NCBI GenBank assembly: GCA_964511865.1
Contig: CAZEHW010000046.1
Coordinates: 1 to 18,124, forward strand
From: ChocPot-Mid sp964511865
Lineage (GTDB): Bacteria > Bacteroidota > Ignavibacteria > Kapaibacteriales > UBA2268
Length of the DNA: 18,124 bases
Direction: 5' to 3'
Below the pieces are notes generated by a model. The model had not been told where the DNA came from, did not search any database, and saw nothing but the letters and a program-made list of their open reading frames with translations. A program made the position numbers and the translations under genes. Position 1 is the stretch's first letter, and each line of letters opens with the position of its first letter. Positions 8,890 through 16,290 of this stretch are shown one piece after another.

Positions 8890-9060
8890 TTTAAAAATTC
8901 TTTTTCCAATTTTATATTACTCGAAAATCAATTCAACGGGAAAATAAAACATTCGAGTTTAAATTATATGTCATATATGTCACCGGTAGATTATGAAAAA
9001 TTATATTTTGATAAGAAATAATATCTTTTTATATTGTATAAAAAAAATAGGAAAGTTAAA
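8890..9060 (+). pseudogene. Decayed 3' end of an IS3-family transposase (OrfB), copy 2
   Basis: Read in the frame ending with TAA at 9019-9021, the sequence gives ILLENQFNGKIKHSSLNY, then MSYMSPVDYEKLYFDKK. This is the C-terminus of an IS3-type integrase, usually YIExxYNxKRRHSSLNYMSPVxYE. ATGTCA recurs 9 bases apart around 8968-8982 and duplicates MSY. No DDE catalytic region is present, so only about 45 residues of the gene survive. The following AT-rich bases to about 9060 resemble the flank of copy 1 and probably include the old element end. Confidence 0.65.
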
Positions 9061-9168
9061 CCCAAAGAAAGCAGCAACCTTTAAAACAAGTCGTTCATGT
9101 AAAGGTGCATACAGCAACCTACTTATCTTTTGAAAAAATTTTAAATAATTTTCAGAATTAATAGTAAT
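9022..9168. other. Intergenic region between convergent genes
   Basis: The first part is the tail of the IS remnant. An imperfect hairpin could form between CAACCTTTA (about 9076-9084) and TAAAGGTG (about 9100-9107), but there is no T-run, so I do not call it a terminator. No gene is visible. Confidence 0.4.
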
Positions 9169-10032
9169 TTAAGTAATGTCTAATTTGATTTTTTTATCTT
9201 CGATTAACACAACAAACTCTCCTTTAACTGATTGTTTTTTTAGCAATTGTTCTTTGCAATTAATTGCACTTCCTCTTATATATTCCTCATGAATCTTGCT
9301 TATTTCCCGTGCAATGCAAATTTGCTTAGTATCTCCAAAAATTTCATTCAATTCATCGAGAAGTTTGATTATCCTATGAGAGGATTCATAAAGAATCGTT
9401 GTATGTTCCATTTTTCCCAATTGTTTTAAGAAAGTCTGCCTTCCCTTTTTTTGAGGAGGAAAGCCTAAAAAAATAAAACTGTTTGTAGAAAAACCGCTTG
9501 CCGATAATGCAGGGACAAAAGCAGTGGCTCCGGGCAAGGCTATGATTTCAATATTATGTTCCACAGCCAATCGAATCAAAGGGAAACCCGGATCAGATAT
9601 TAGTGGTGTTCCTGCATCCGAAACAAGAGCTATACTCTTACCTGACTTTATTTCTTGGATTAACTCTAAAGCTTTGTTTTTTTCATTATGCTCATGGTAG
9701 CTTGATAGTTTCTTCGGAATAACTGATAAATTTTTCAACAAAATCCCTGTATGTCTGGTGTCCTCACAAGCAATTATATCAACTTCAGACAATACCTTGA
9801 TAGCACGTATGGTTATATCATCCAAATTCCCAATTGGTGTAGGAACAATAAATAAAGTCCCATTAGATGAATCTGATTTTGAAAACCCTTGATTCCAACC
9901 ACTGTCAGAAGTCTGCCTAACGGAGTCAGCTGTCTGCCGTTTGCCGTCTGCTGTCTGCTGTCTGCTGTCTGCCGTCTGCTGTCTGCCGTCATACTGAGCT
10001 TGTCGAAGTATGATTTGCTTCTTTTTTTTCAT
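9169..10032 (-). CDS. rsmI: 16S rRNA (cytidine(1402)-2'-O)-methyltransferase RsmI
   Basis: RsmI transfers a methyl group from S-adenosylmethionine to the 2'-O of C1402 in the 16S rRNA P-site region. The tetrapyrrole-methylase-like fold starts at residue 58 and carries the family motifs VPTPIGNLDDIT (63-74), ACEDTRHTG (88-96), SYHEHNE (111-117) and VSDAGTPLISDPG (137-149). The core alone is about 230 residues. The first 57 residues are unusual: a lysine-rich start, then a sequence encoded by a palindrome and a 7-bp tandem repeat (RQQTADS-type heptads). No ATG, GTG or TTG occurs in frame between the repeat and the core, and the ATG overlaps the tadA stop by four bases (ATGA). Translation therefore seems to begin at 10032 and run through the repeat. 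It is the last gene of an operon with tadA and the aminotransferase. Confidence 0.92.
   Translation of the reverse strand: MKKKKQIILRQAQYDGRQQTADSRQQTADGKRQTADSVRQTSDSGWNQGFSKSDSSNGTLFIVPTPIGNLDDITIRAIKVLSEVDIIACEDTRHTGILLKNLSVIPKKLSSYHEHNEKNKALELIQEIKSGKSIALVSDAGTPLISDPGFPLIRLAVEHNIEIIALPGATAFVPALSASGFSTNSFIFLGFPPQKKGRQTFLKQLGKMEHTTILYESSHRIIKLLDELNEIFGDTKQICIAREISKIHEEYIRGSAINCKEQLLKKQSVKGEFVVLIEDKKIKLDIT
9901..9989. repeat. 7-bp tandem repeat (CAGACAG/CAGACGG) inside rsmI
   Basis: On the coding (minus) strand the heptamer CAGACAG or CAGACGG is repeated, cleanly over about 9930-9989 and decaying toward 9901. Seven is not a multiple of three, so the frame rotates and the protein shows a 7-residue period: GRQQTAD, SRQQTAD, GKRQTAD, SVRQTSD. 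The base composition is clearly more GC-rich than the surrounding gene. Confidence 0.9.
9989..10013. repeat. Short palindromic element next to the heptamer repeat
   Basis: TCATACT (9989-9995) and AGTATGA (10007-10013) form a perfect 7-bp inverted repeat around GAGCTTGTCGA. On the other strand it reads CTTCGACAAGCTCAGTATGA, a dispersed repeat-like motif that I recall from many environmental bacterial genomes. It lies between the rsmI start codon and the heptamer repeat and is translated. Confidence 0.7.
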
Positions 10033-10532
10033 GGTCTTGCTTTTTGTTTTCTCAAAGTTTTAAAAAAATCTGTAAGGAGTTTGGAACATTCCTTTTCCAA
10101 GACACCACCGATAACGATACATCTGTGATTTAACCTTGTGTCATCTGTAATTGAGAATAAAGAGCCACTTGCTCCTGATTTTGGGTCTTTTGCTCCGTAA
10201 ACTAATCTTTTCAGTCTTGATAAAACAATTGCCCCGGAACACATTGGGCATGGTTCGAGAGTAACATAAAGTGAGCATTGATTCAAATATTTTAAATTAA
10301 CCGATTTAAGTGCATTTTTAATTGCTATCATCTCTGCATGAGCTGTTGAATTTTTTTTCTTCTCAATTTTATTGTATCCTCTTGCAATAATTTTATTGTC
10401 CTTAACAATGACAGCACCTATCGGAACATCATTATATTTTAACGCTTTTTCTGCCTCAAGCAAAGCTTCATGCATAAATTCTTCATCATTATAATTGCTT
10501 TGAAGTCTTGTGTATTTAATTTCTTTTCCCAT
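10029..10532 (-). CDS. tadA: tRNA adenosine(34) deaminase TadA
   Basis: TadA deaminates the wobble adenosine of tRNA-Arg(ACG) to inosine. The cytidine-deaminase fold is complete. HAEM (His65, Glu67) supplies one zinc ligand and the proton shuttle, and PCPMC (Cys95 and Cys98) supplies the other two ligands. DVPIGAVIV and YVTLEP are further family motifs. I place the start at the ATG at 10532-10530, two bases after the upstream aminotransferase stop; a TTG at 10538 would add two residues and overlap that stop. Its own stop overlaps the rsmI start (ATGA), so the three genes are tightly coupled. Many homologues begin nearer to NDEEFMHEAL, so the first 15 residues or so are an extension or a late-start ambiguity. 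Confidence 0.95.
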   Translation of the reverse strand: MGKEIKYTRLQSNYNDEEFMHEALLEAEKALKYNDVPIGAVIVKDNKIIARGYNKIEKKKNSTAHAEMIAIKNALKSVNLKYLNQCSLYVTLEPCPMCSGAIVLSRLKRLVYGAKDPKSGASGSLFSITDDTRLNHRCIVIGGVLEKECSKLLTDFFKTLRKQKARP

Positions 10533-10534
10533 AA

Positions 10535-11683
10535 TCAAAACTTTTTCAAATTATTAGCACCTGCAATTAAAGTATTATCGTTTTTAGCAAAACATAACCT
10601 GAGCATTGTTTTTCCTTCATCTGATTTTGAATAAAAGACCGAAGGTGGTATCGTTGTAACACCATAATTTTTTACTAATTCAGTGGCAACTTCAATATCA
10701 TTGTTATTAATTAAATCAGGGATGTCAACCATCATAAAATAACTACCTGCAGGTAGGTGAGGTCTGAATCTTGTTTCCTGAATCAATTCATAAATTAAAT
10801 CACGTTTCGATTGATATAGTGTTTTAAATTCCGGAAGATATTCATCCAGTTTACTGAAAGCAAATGCCATTGCATGCTGTCCGGGAGTATTAACCGCAAA
10901 GGTAGTCCATTGATGGACTTTTTGAATCGCTTTTGTAAGTTCGGGTATAGCAAAAGCAAATCCGATTTTCCATCCTGTCATACCAAATGTTTTTCCTGAA
11001 GATGAAATCGTAATTGTTCTTTCCTTCATACCCGGTAAAGTCGCAATTGGAATATGCTCCGAATCATCAAAAAGCAAGAATTCATACACTTCGTCGCTGA
11101 TAACCAATAGGTTATGTTTACATGCGAGTTTTGCTATAAATTCAATTTCAGATATATCAAATACTTTTCCTGTGGGATTGTGAGGATTATTAAAAATAAT
11201 CATTTTTGTTTTTGGAGAAATCGCTTGTACAAGTTCAGATTCATCGAAGCAGAAATCCGGCTTTTTCAAAGTAACATATTTCGGAACTCCACCGGCAAGC
11301 ATTACATCTGCCTGATATGCATCATAAAACGGTTCGAACAAAATGACTTCGTCACCGGGATTTATCAAAGCTGTTATGGTTGAGTAAAGTGCTTCTGTGG
11401 CTCCGGCAGTTATGGTAATTTCGGTGTCTTGATTCCAATCCAGGTCATAATATTTTTTTTGCACTTCCGAAAGTATTTTCTTTAGAGAAAGTATACCGTT
11501 TGAAGGAGCATATTGATTTTTCCCTTCCTTCATGGCTTTGTATGCTTCATCCATCAACCATTGAGGACCGCTGAAATCAGGGAAACCCTGACCTAAGTTT
11601 ACGGCATTATATTCCACTGACAATTTGCTCATTGTAGAGAAAATTGAAGTCGGCATTGATTTTATTCTATCAGCTTCGTACAT
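10535..11683 (-). CDS. PLP-dependent aminotransferase (methionine/kynurenine aminotransferase-like, class I/II)
   Basis: This 382-residue fold-type I aminotransferase carries the full motif set: NLGQGFPDF near the N-terminus (29-37), NNPHNPTGK (165-173), SDEVY (196-200), SSSGKTFGMTGWKIG with the cofactor-binding Lys231, and the C-terminal LRLCFAK, whose Arg binds the substrate carboxylate. The GQGFPDF opening and GMTGWKIG signature place it with YbdL-like methionine aminotransferases and kynurenine-oxoglutarate transaminases rather than aspartate aminotransferases proper. The exact amino acid substrate cannot be read from sequence. It is first in the operon with tadA and rsmI. No Shine-Dalgarno sequence is evident before the ATG. 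Confidence 0.9.
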   Translation of the reverse strand: MYEADRIKSMPTSIFSTMSKLSVEYNAVNLGQGFPDFSGPQWLMDEAYKAMKEGKNQYAPSNGILSLKKILSEVQKKYYDLDWNQDTEITITAGATEALYSTITALINPGDEVILFEPFYDAYQADVMLAGGVPKYVTLKKPDFCFDESELVQAISPKTKMIIFNNPHNPTGKVFDISEIEFIAKLACKHNLLVISDEVYEFLLFDDSEHIPIATLPGMKERTITISSSGKTFGMTGWKIGFAFAIPELTKAIQKVHQWTTFAVNTPGQHAMAFAFSKLDEYLPEFKTLYQSKRDLIYELIQETRFRPHLPAGSYFMMVDIPDLINNNDIEVATELVKNYGVTTIPPSVFYSKSDEGKTMLRLCFAKNDNTLIAGANNLKKF

Positions 11684-11812
11684 TTTATTCTAATCTAATT
11701 AATACAAAAAATTAAATTTAAGAAATTTTATTGAAATGGAAACTGTAAAGAATTTATGTAAAAAATTTATTTTTATTTTACTTTCAGTAAGGAGACAAAA
11801 GTGTATCAGTAA

Positions 11813-12130
11813 TTAAACTATTCTAATTCCATGACTTAAAATTTCCTGAACAAAAGGATTGTCTTCAGTAAAATCTTCAGGACGGTAAGGATGAATTTCG
11901 AGGTCATAGCTCGTGTTTAATTTTGCTCTTCTTATTTTGTCGTTATCATCAAAGTAATTTCCGACAAAGTCCTGCGATACAACTGCCAAATCTATATCGC
12001 TCCATTCATGGGCAGTTCCTTTCACTTGACTACCAAAAAGGACAACTTCACTTATGTTAATATTGAATTTTTTAGACTCTGCTATCAACATTTAAACAAG
12101 TTCAACTATGTAAGTTGGTGCTTCAGCCAT
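11813..12130 (-). pseudogene. MNT-type nucleotidyltransferase with in-frame TAA after codon 12
   Basis: The intact-looking portion (92 codons from the ATG at 12091) has the minimal nucleotidyltransferase motif GSX10DXD in VLFGSQVKG...SDIDLAVVS, and a later YDLEIHPY strand. Directly before this ATG is a TAA (12094-12092). The same frame upstream reads MAEAPTYIVELV from an ATG at 12130, which is the usual N-terminus of this family, so one codon has become a stop. The sequence TAAATG could allow restart, giving a short protein that keeps both metal-binding aspartates but loses its first helix. It pairs with the HEPN gene just upstream. MNT/HEPN pairs act as toxin-antitoxin modules in which the MNT partner can AMPylate the HEPN protein. 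Here both partners are damaged. Confidence 0.75.
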
Positions 12131-12498
12131 AAATGTATATCCTTGATTTTTCAAGATTCATGAAACAATATTCTTTTGTTGCCTTTCTACAAAATTATTG
12201 CTTGTGTTCTGCGTAACGAGTAGAAATATTAAAAGTTGTAACAACGTCAAGAAAACTCTCTATTTCGGCAGTTAATTCAATATTTGATTGTTTTGCTAAT
12301 CGTACAAGATTATGAGTTCTTGGTGGATTTAATTGTTGATTAAACTTGACCCAATGTGCTTTTAAAATTTTTTCAATAACCAAATGTCCAATAAATAATG
12401 ACCAGTCATAATGACAGGATTTAAAGTTGGATTCTGCCGCCTGCAAAATCACTCTCGGCTGAAACAATCCAATGTTGTATAATATCTTCAATCTTCAT
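12123..12498 (-). pseudogene. HEPN-domain protein, frameshifted and with in-frame TAA
   Basis: The gene should start at the ATG at 12498, reading MKIEDIIQHWIVSAESDF, the typical HEPN N-terminus. One extra base near 12444 shifts the frame. The correct continuation, AAESNFKSCHYDWSLFIGH then LVIEKILKAHWVK, is found in another frame. A TAA at 12197-12195 follows TRYAEHKQ. The original frame then continues FCRKATKEYC to a TGA at 12125-12123, which overlaps the ATG of the nucleotidyltransferase, as expected for a coupled pair. A shorter open frame of 98 codons (TTG at 12491 to 12195) reads through the core but with a wrong N-terminus. The RX4-6HXY ribonuclease motif of canonical HEPN toxins is not seen, so toxin activity is uncertain even for the ancestor. 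Confidence 0.8.
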
Positions 12499-12635
12499 AA
12501 TTTAAATATACGAAAAATTGATTAAATTATTAACTCATGTCAAAGAAAGTGTGATAACTTAAAAAAAAATCGATACGTTAATTTGCTCTGTATATCTCTT
12601 TTCAACGACTTATTGAAAAATTCACTCCTTTGCTT

Positions 12636-14300
12636 TCAATTACTGACTCTCATCACCCTCAACTTCTTATAAACTTCATAAGCTACAATTAAACCCAAAA
12701 CAAAAAGTACAACTGATATAATTGCCAGATGCCATTGACCTTTAGGTATATATGAAGCAACAGAATTATAAATCAAAGCTGTTTCTGTTATAATTAACAT
12801 GATTATTGCAGGAATCAATGTGAACCACTTGGGTGATTTGTACCCAAGGAAGAAAACCGTTACAACAAATAAAGCGAGAGTTGCAATTAGTTGATTCGAT
12901 GCACCAAACATGGGCCAAATTACTTTATAGCCACCACCCAAACAAAGAATATAAGCAAAGAACAATGAAACAGCCGTAGAAAAATATTTGTTTTTGAAAA
13001 TCCCGCCATATTTTTTCCCGAATGTTTCTGTTACAACATAACGATTTAACCTTGCTGATGTATCGAGTGTAGTTAAAATAAAAGCATTTAGCATTAAAAT
13101 GCCAAATGATATCCCAAGTTTAATGGGAATCCCAAGGGAATCAATGCTTAAACCCAAACCGTAACCGAAAACAATATTCGGACTTTTATGAAACAAATCC
13201 TGAAAAGCATATCCGTTTATTGTTGAACCACCCGAACCTCCTGGAAGCCAGACTAAAAGTGACGAAATCATAACTATGACCATCAAAGCCAATAATCCCT
13301 CTGTTAGCATTGAACCATAAGCAACAAATTTTCCGTCACTCTCTTTTCTTAATTGTTTTGCTGATGTTCCACTTGCAACAAGTGAATGGAAACCCGAAAT
13401 TGCCCCGCAGGCAATGATAATAAACAGCATAGGAAACATGGCTCCTCCTTCACTGTTGAACGAGATGAAAGCCGGTGCAGAAATTGTCGGATTTCCGACG
13501 ACTAAACCAATAAGTCCGGCAAATAATCCAATAATCAATAAGTACATTGAAAGATAGTCCCTTGGTTGCAACAAAAGCCAGACAGGTAATGTGGCGGCTA
13601 TAAATGAATAAATGATTGCAAAAAGCAACCAGAAATGATAAGAAGATATACCAAAAATTGTTTCAATATTGATTGGAAATTCCGCTCCTAAAAATATCAA
13701 ACCGAAAAGCATTGCTAATCCAATTACAGTTCCTAATATAACAGACATACCTTTGCGGTAAACAAAAAAGCCAAAGAGAAGTGCAACCAGCAAAATCCCA
13801 ACTGTGGGAATAACTATATGAGGATCTTCAGCAAGGGTTTTTGCTGTTAAATCAGCAAAAACAGCTTGCACCAAAACTAATGTCAACCAGACAAAAACAG
13901 CAAAAATGGCACTGGCTCTTCCTGAAACCGCAGTTTTCGTTATTTCAACTATTGACTCTCCCCTGCTACGTAAAGAAGCAACCAAAGAGGCATAATCATG
14001 GACTGCTCCCATGAACACCGAACCTATTAAAACCCACAGCATAGCAGGCAGCCATCCAAAATATGCGAATGCAATTATTGGACCAACGATGGGACCTGCT
14101 CCTGCAATCGAGGAGAAATGATGTCCGAATAAAATAGATGGTTTGGTTGGGACATAGTCCATCCCGTCATTCAATTGGTTGGATGGAGTTATATTTGAAT
14201 CATCAATTTTAAGTACTTTATTTTGGATTATTTTACCATACCACAAATAGGCAAAAATAAACCAAGCTACACCAAAAATAACAACGATTGCCGCACTCAT
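12636..14300 (-). CDS. cstA: Carbon starvation protein CstA family transporter
   Basis: This 554-residue, strongly hydrophobic inner-membrane protein has more than ten predicted membrane segments. The family hallmark HHFSSIAGAGPIVGP (60-74) follows the first segment and a short polar loop, then GAVHDYASLVASLRSRG (98-114). A later ISGFHSLVASGTSAKQL is also conserved. E. coli CstA takes up peptides and its paralogue BtsT takes up pyruvate; the sequence alone does not settle the substrate. At about 700 residues the E. coli proteins are longer, and the length here suits the shorter form. AAAGG lies 7 bases before the ATG. The gene is alone, divergent from the peptidase lipoprotein, with 137 bases of featureless DNA downstream before the HEPN remnant. 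Confidence 0.93.
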   Translation of the reverse strand: MSAAIVVIFGVAWFIFAYLWYGKIIQNKVLKIDDSNITPSNQLNDGMDYVPTKPSILFGHHFSSIAGAGPIVGPIIAFAYFGWLPAMLWVLIGSVFMGAVHDYASLVASLRSRGESIVEITKTAVSGRASAIFAVFVWLTLVLVQAVFADLTAKTLAEDPHIVIPTVGILLVALLFGFFVYRKGMSVILGTVIGLAMLFGLIFLGAEFPINIETIFGISSYHFWLLFAIIYSFIAATLPVWLLLQPRDYLSMYLLIIGLFAGLIGLVVGNPTISAPAFISFNSEGGAMFPMLFIIIACGAISGFHSLVASGTSAKQLRKESDGKFVAYGSMLTEGLLALMVIVMISSLLVWLPGGSGGSTINGYAFQDLFHKSPNIVFGYGLGLSIDSLGIPIKLGISFGILMLNAFILTTLDTSARLNRYVVTETFGKKYGGIFKNKYFSTAVSLFFAYILCLGGGYKVIWPMFGASNQLIATLALFVVTVFFLGYKSPKWFTLIPAIIMLIITETALIYNSVASYIPKGQWHLAIISVVLFVLGLIVAYEVYKKLRVMRVSN

Positions 14301-14450
14301 TTATAAACCTTTCAAAAAATTTTCAGAATTTTGAACTACAAAATATTCAAAAATATTTGTTTTGACAATTTTAATGATGTAAATTAAGAGTTTAAATATT
14401 ATAATTTTCATTGAATAATAATTTAATTAATATATATGTTGAGGTTAAAA
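14301..14450. other. Divergent promoter region between cstA and the peptidase gene
   Basis: These 150 AT-rich bases must drive both genes. A TTGACA at 14362-14367 fits a -35 box for the rightward gene, but the bases 17 downstream (TAAGAG) are a poor -10. The nearby TAAATTAA only loosely resembles the Bacteroidota -7 consensus TAnnTTTG. No operator palindrome is evident. Confidence 0.3.
14441..14444 (+). promoter_or_regulatory. Ribosome binding site fixing the peptidase start at 14451
   Basis: GAGG lies 6 bases before the ATG at 14451. The in-frame ATG at 14436 has no such site, so the later start is preferred. Confidence 0.6.
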
Positions 14451-16250
14451 ATGGAAAATAAAAATTTTAAAGCTTATTTAAAGCCAATTTCTACTTTGAT
14501 TAGTAGATTAAAATTTGGGGCTCTTATTAGCTGTTCATTATTTATTTTACTTAGTTGTGGTGAAAAACAAGAAGAAACAAAAATCGAGGAACCTATGAAT
14601 ATGTTAAACCCTACTTTGCAGGAAAGAATTGATTTATATTCACCGGTGAGTATTACGGCAGATATATCTCATCTTACATCAAACGAAAAAAAAGTAGTTG
14701 AACTATTAATCGAAGCCGGAAAAATTGCAGACGAAATATTTTGGAAACAGACTTCACCTTCTGCAATTCCAACCCGGGATTCTTTAAGAAACCTTGACAC
14801 TCCCGAAGGAAGACAAGCACTCGATTTTGTTATGATTAATTACGGTCCCTATGACAGAATTGATGACAGTAAAAGATATTTAGGTTCAGGTCCTGACAAA
14901 CGTCCTGATGGAGGGAACTTTTATCCCACAGATATGACAAAACAAGAATTTGAAGATTTTGTTAAAAATAATCCTAAAATGAAAGAATCTTTTGAAAGTC
15001 AATATACTGTTATTGTACGTGATAAGGGATTATTGAAAGCAGTACCATATCATCAGGCATATCCCGAAACATTCAAAATTGCTGAGAAGTTGGATGAAGC
15101 CGCCCGATATGCCGATAATCCAACATTGAAAGTTTATTTGATTGAAAGAGCAAATGCTATCAGAACTGATAATTACTTCATTAGTGATATGCTTTGGATG
15201 GATATTAAAAATAGTAATATTGATGTAATTATCGGTCCTATAGAAAACTATGAAGATGCAATTTTTAATTATAAAACGGCGTATGAAGCAGTTATTATGG
15301 TAAAGGATAAACAAGCTACAAAAGAATTGGAGTTATTTAATAAACATGTCAAAGATTTTGAAGACAGATTGCCCTACGATAAAAAGTACATCAGAAAGGA
15401 AGTTGGTTCAGGGACTCAGATTACTTTTGTAAATGTACTTTTCTTTGGTGGTGATTGCCAACAGGGAACAAAAACAATAGCATGTTCTTTACCGAATGAC
15501 CCTAAAGTTAGAGAAGCAAAAGGTGGCGGAAAAAATTCAATGTATAAGAATATGATGGAAGCCAAATTCGATAAAATTGTTGTTCCGATAGCTGAAAAAC
15601 TACTCGAACCGGAACAGGCAAAATTCACAGATAAAAAAGCATTTATGACTTTCGTAACTTTGCATGAAGTTTCACACACTTTAGGAAGAGGATATGTTTA
15701 TGGCAATGATGCATTATCTGTTAGAAAAGCACTCAAGGAAAGATACTCAGCTATTGAAGAATGCAAGGCAGATATACTTGGGATATACAACCAAAAACAT
15801 CTTTTCGATATGGGCATATTAAAGCAGGATGATTTGAAAAAAGCTATGGCTACGTATTTGCCCGGTCTTTATCGTTCAATCAGATTTGGAGCTGAAGAAG
15901 CTCACGGAAAAGCCAATTTAATTCAATTAAACTTTCTTTTTGAAAAAGGAGCAATTACAAAAAATTCAAATGGTAAGTTTGTTATTAATGAAAACATATT
16001 TTTCGATAAATGTGCAGAACTTGCAAAATTAGTACTGACTATAGAAGCCGAAGGCAACTACAAAAAAGCAGGGGAACTTTTAGAAAAATACGGAAAAATG
16101 AATAAAGATATTCAATCAGCCATTGACAAGTTAAAGGGAATTCCAAGAGATTTGAATACTACTTACAGTATAAATTCATCCAAGACAAAAAACAAAGATG
16201 CTGATGATGATGCTACATCAGATGCAGTTCATATAATACAAGGTTTATGA
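14451..16250 (+). CDS. M49-like (dipeptidyl-peptidase III family) zinc metallopeptidase lipoprotein
   Basis: From the preferred start the protein has 599 residues; starting at 14436 would add five. A hydrophobic segment ending FILLSCG gives a lipobox with Cys36, so it is probably a membrane-anchored lipoprotein. The body resembles M49 dipeptidyl peptidases. A zinc site HEVSH (His405, Glu406, His409, in LHEVSHTLGRG) is followed by EECKAD with Glu436/Glu437, the second M49 motif, whose glutamate is the third ligand. Most M49 enzymes have HEXXGH. A pentapeptide HEXXH form is known in some bacterial members, such as the Caldithrix abyssi enzyme. FYPTDMTKQEF and SQYTVIVRD are other conserved-looking segments. 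It likely trims short peptides in the periplasm or at the cell surface. The last 25 residues are polar and Asp-rich. ilvE follows 40 bases later, so they may be co-transcribed. Confidence 0.8.
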   Translation: MENKNFKAYLKPISTLISRLKFGALISCSLFILLSCGEKQEETKIEEPMNMLNPTLQERIDLYSPVSITADISHLTSNEKKVVELLIEAGKIADEIFWKQTSPSAIPTRDSLRNLDTPEGRQALDFVMINYGPYDRIDDSKRYLGSGPDKRPDGGNFYPTDMTKQEFEDFVKNNPKMKESFESQYTVIVRDKGLLKAVPYHQAYPETFKIAEKLDEAARYADNPTLKVYLIERANAIRTDNYFISDMLWMDIKNSNIDVIIGPIENYEDAIFNYKTAYEAVIMVKDKQATKELELFNKHVKDFEDRLPYDKKYIRKEVGSGTQITFVNVLFFGGDCQQGTKTIACSLPNDPKVREAKGGGKNSMYKNMMEAKFDKIVVPIAEKLLEPEQAKFTDKKAFMTFVTLHEVSHTLGRGYVYGNDALSVRKALKERYSAIEECKADILGIYNQKHLFDMGILKQDDLKKAMATYLPGLYRSIRFGAEEAHGKANLIQLNFLFEKGAITKNSNGKFVINENIFFDKCAELAKLVLTIEAEGNYKKAGELLEKYGKMNKDIQSAIDKLKGIPRDLNTTYSINSSKTKNKDADDDATSDAVHIIQGL

Positions 16251-16280
16251 AATTTTAATTTTTTAAAGATATATTTTATT

Positions 16281-16284
16281 GGAG
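16281..16284 (+). promoter_or_regulatory. Ribosome binding site fixing the ilvE start at 16291
   Basis: GGAG lies 6 bases before the ATG at 16291. The upstream in-frame TTG at 16279 overlaps this site and is unlikely to be used. Confidence 0.7.
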
Positions 16285-16290
16285 ATAATC

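Noticed and set aside
9073..9107. A possible terminator or small RNA hairpin (CAACCTTTA/TAAAGGTG)
   Set aside because: The stem is short and bulged with a long loop and no T-run follows, so it could be chance in AT-rich DNA.
9889..10128. A plus-strand open frame of 79 codons opposite rsmI and tadA
   Set aside because: It is the antisense reading of the heptamer repeat (a Cys/Leu/Ser-rich peptide) and of conserved coding sequence.
12195..12491. A stand-alone 98-residue HEPN-like protein starting at TTG 12491
   Set aside because: Its first 16 or so residues are out of frame with the family. The true N-terminus lies in the other frame from ATG 12498, so this is part of a pseudogene.
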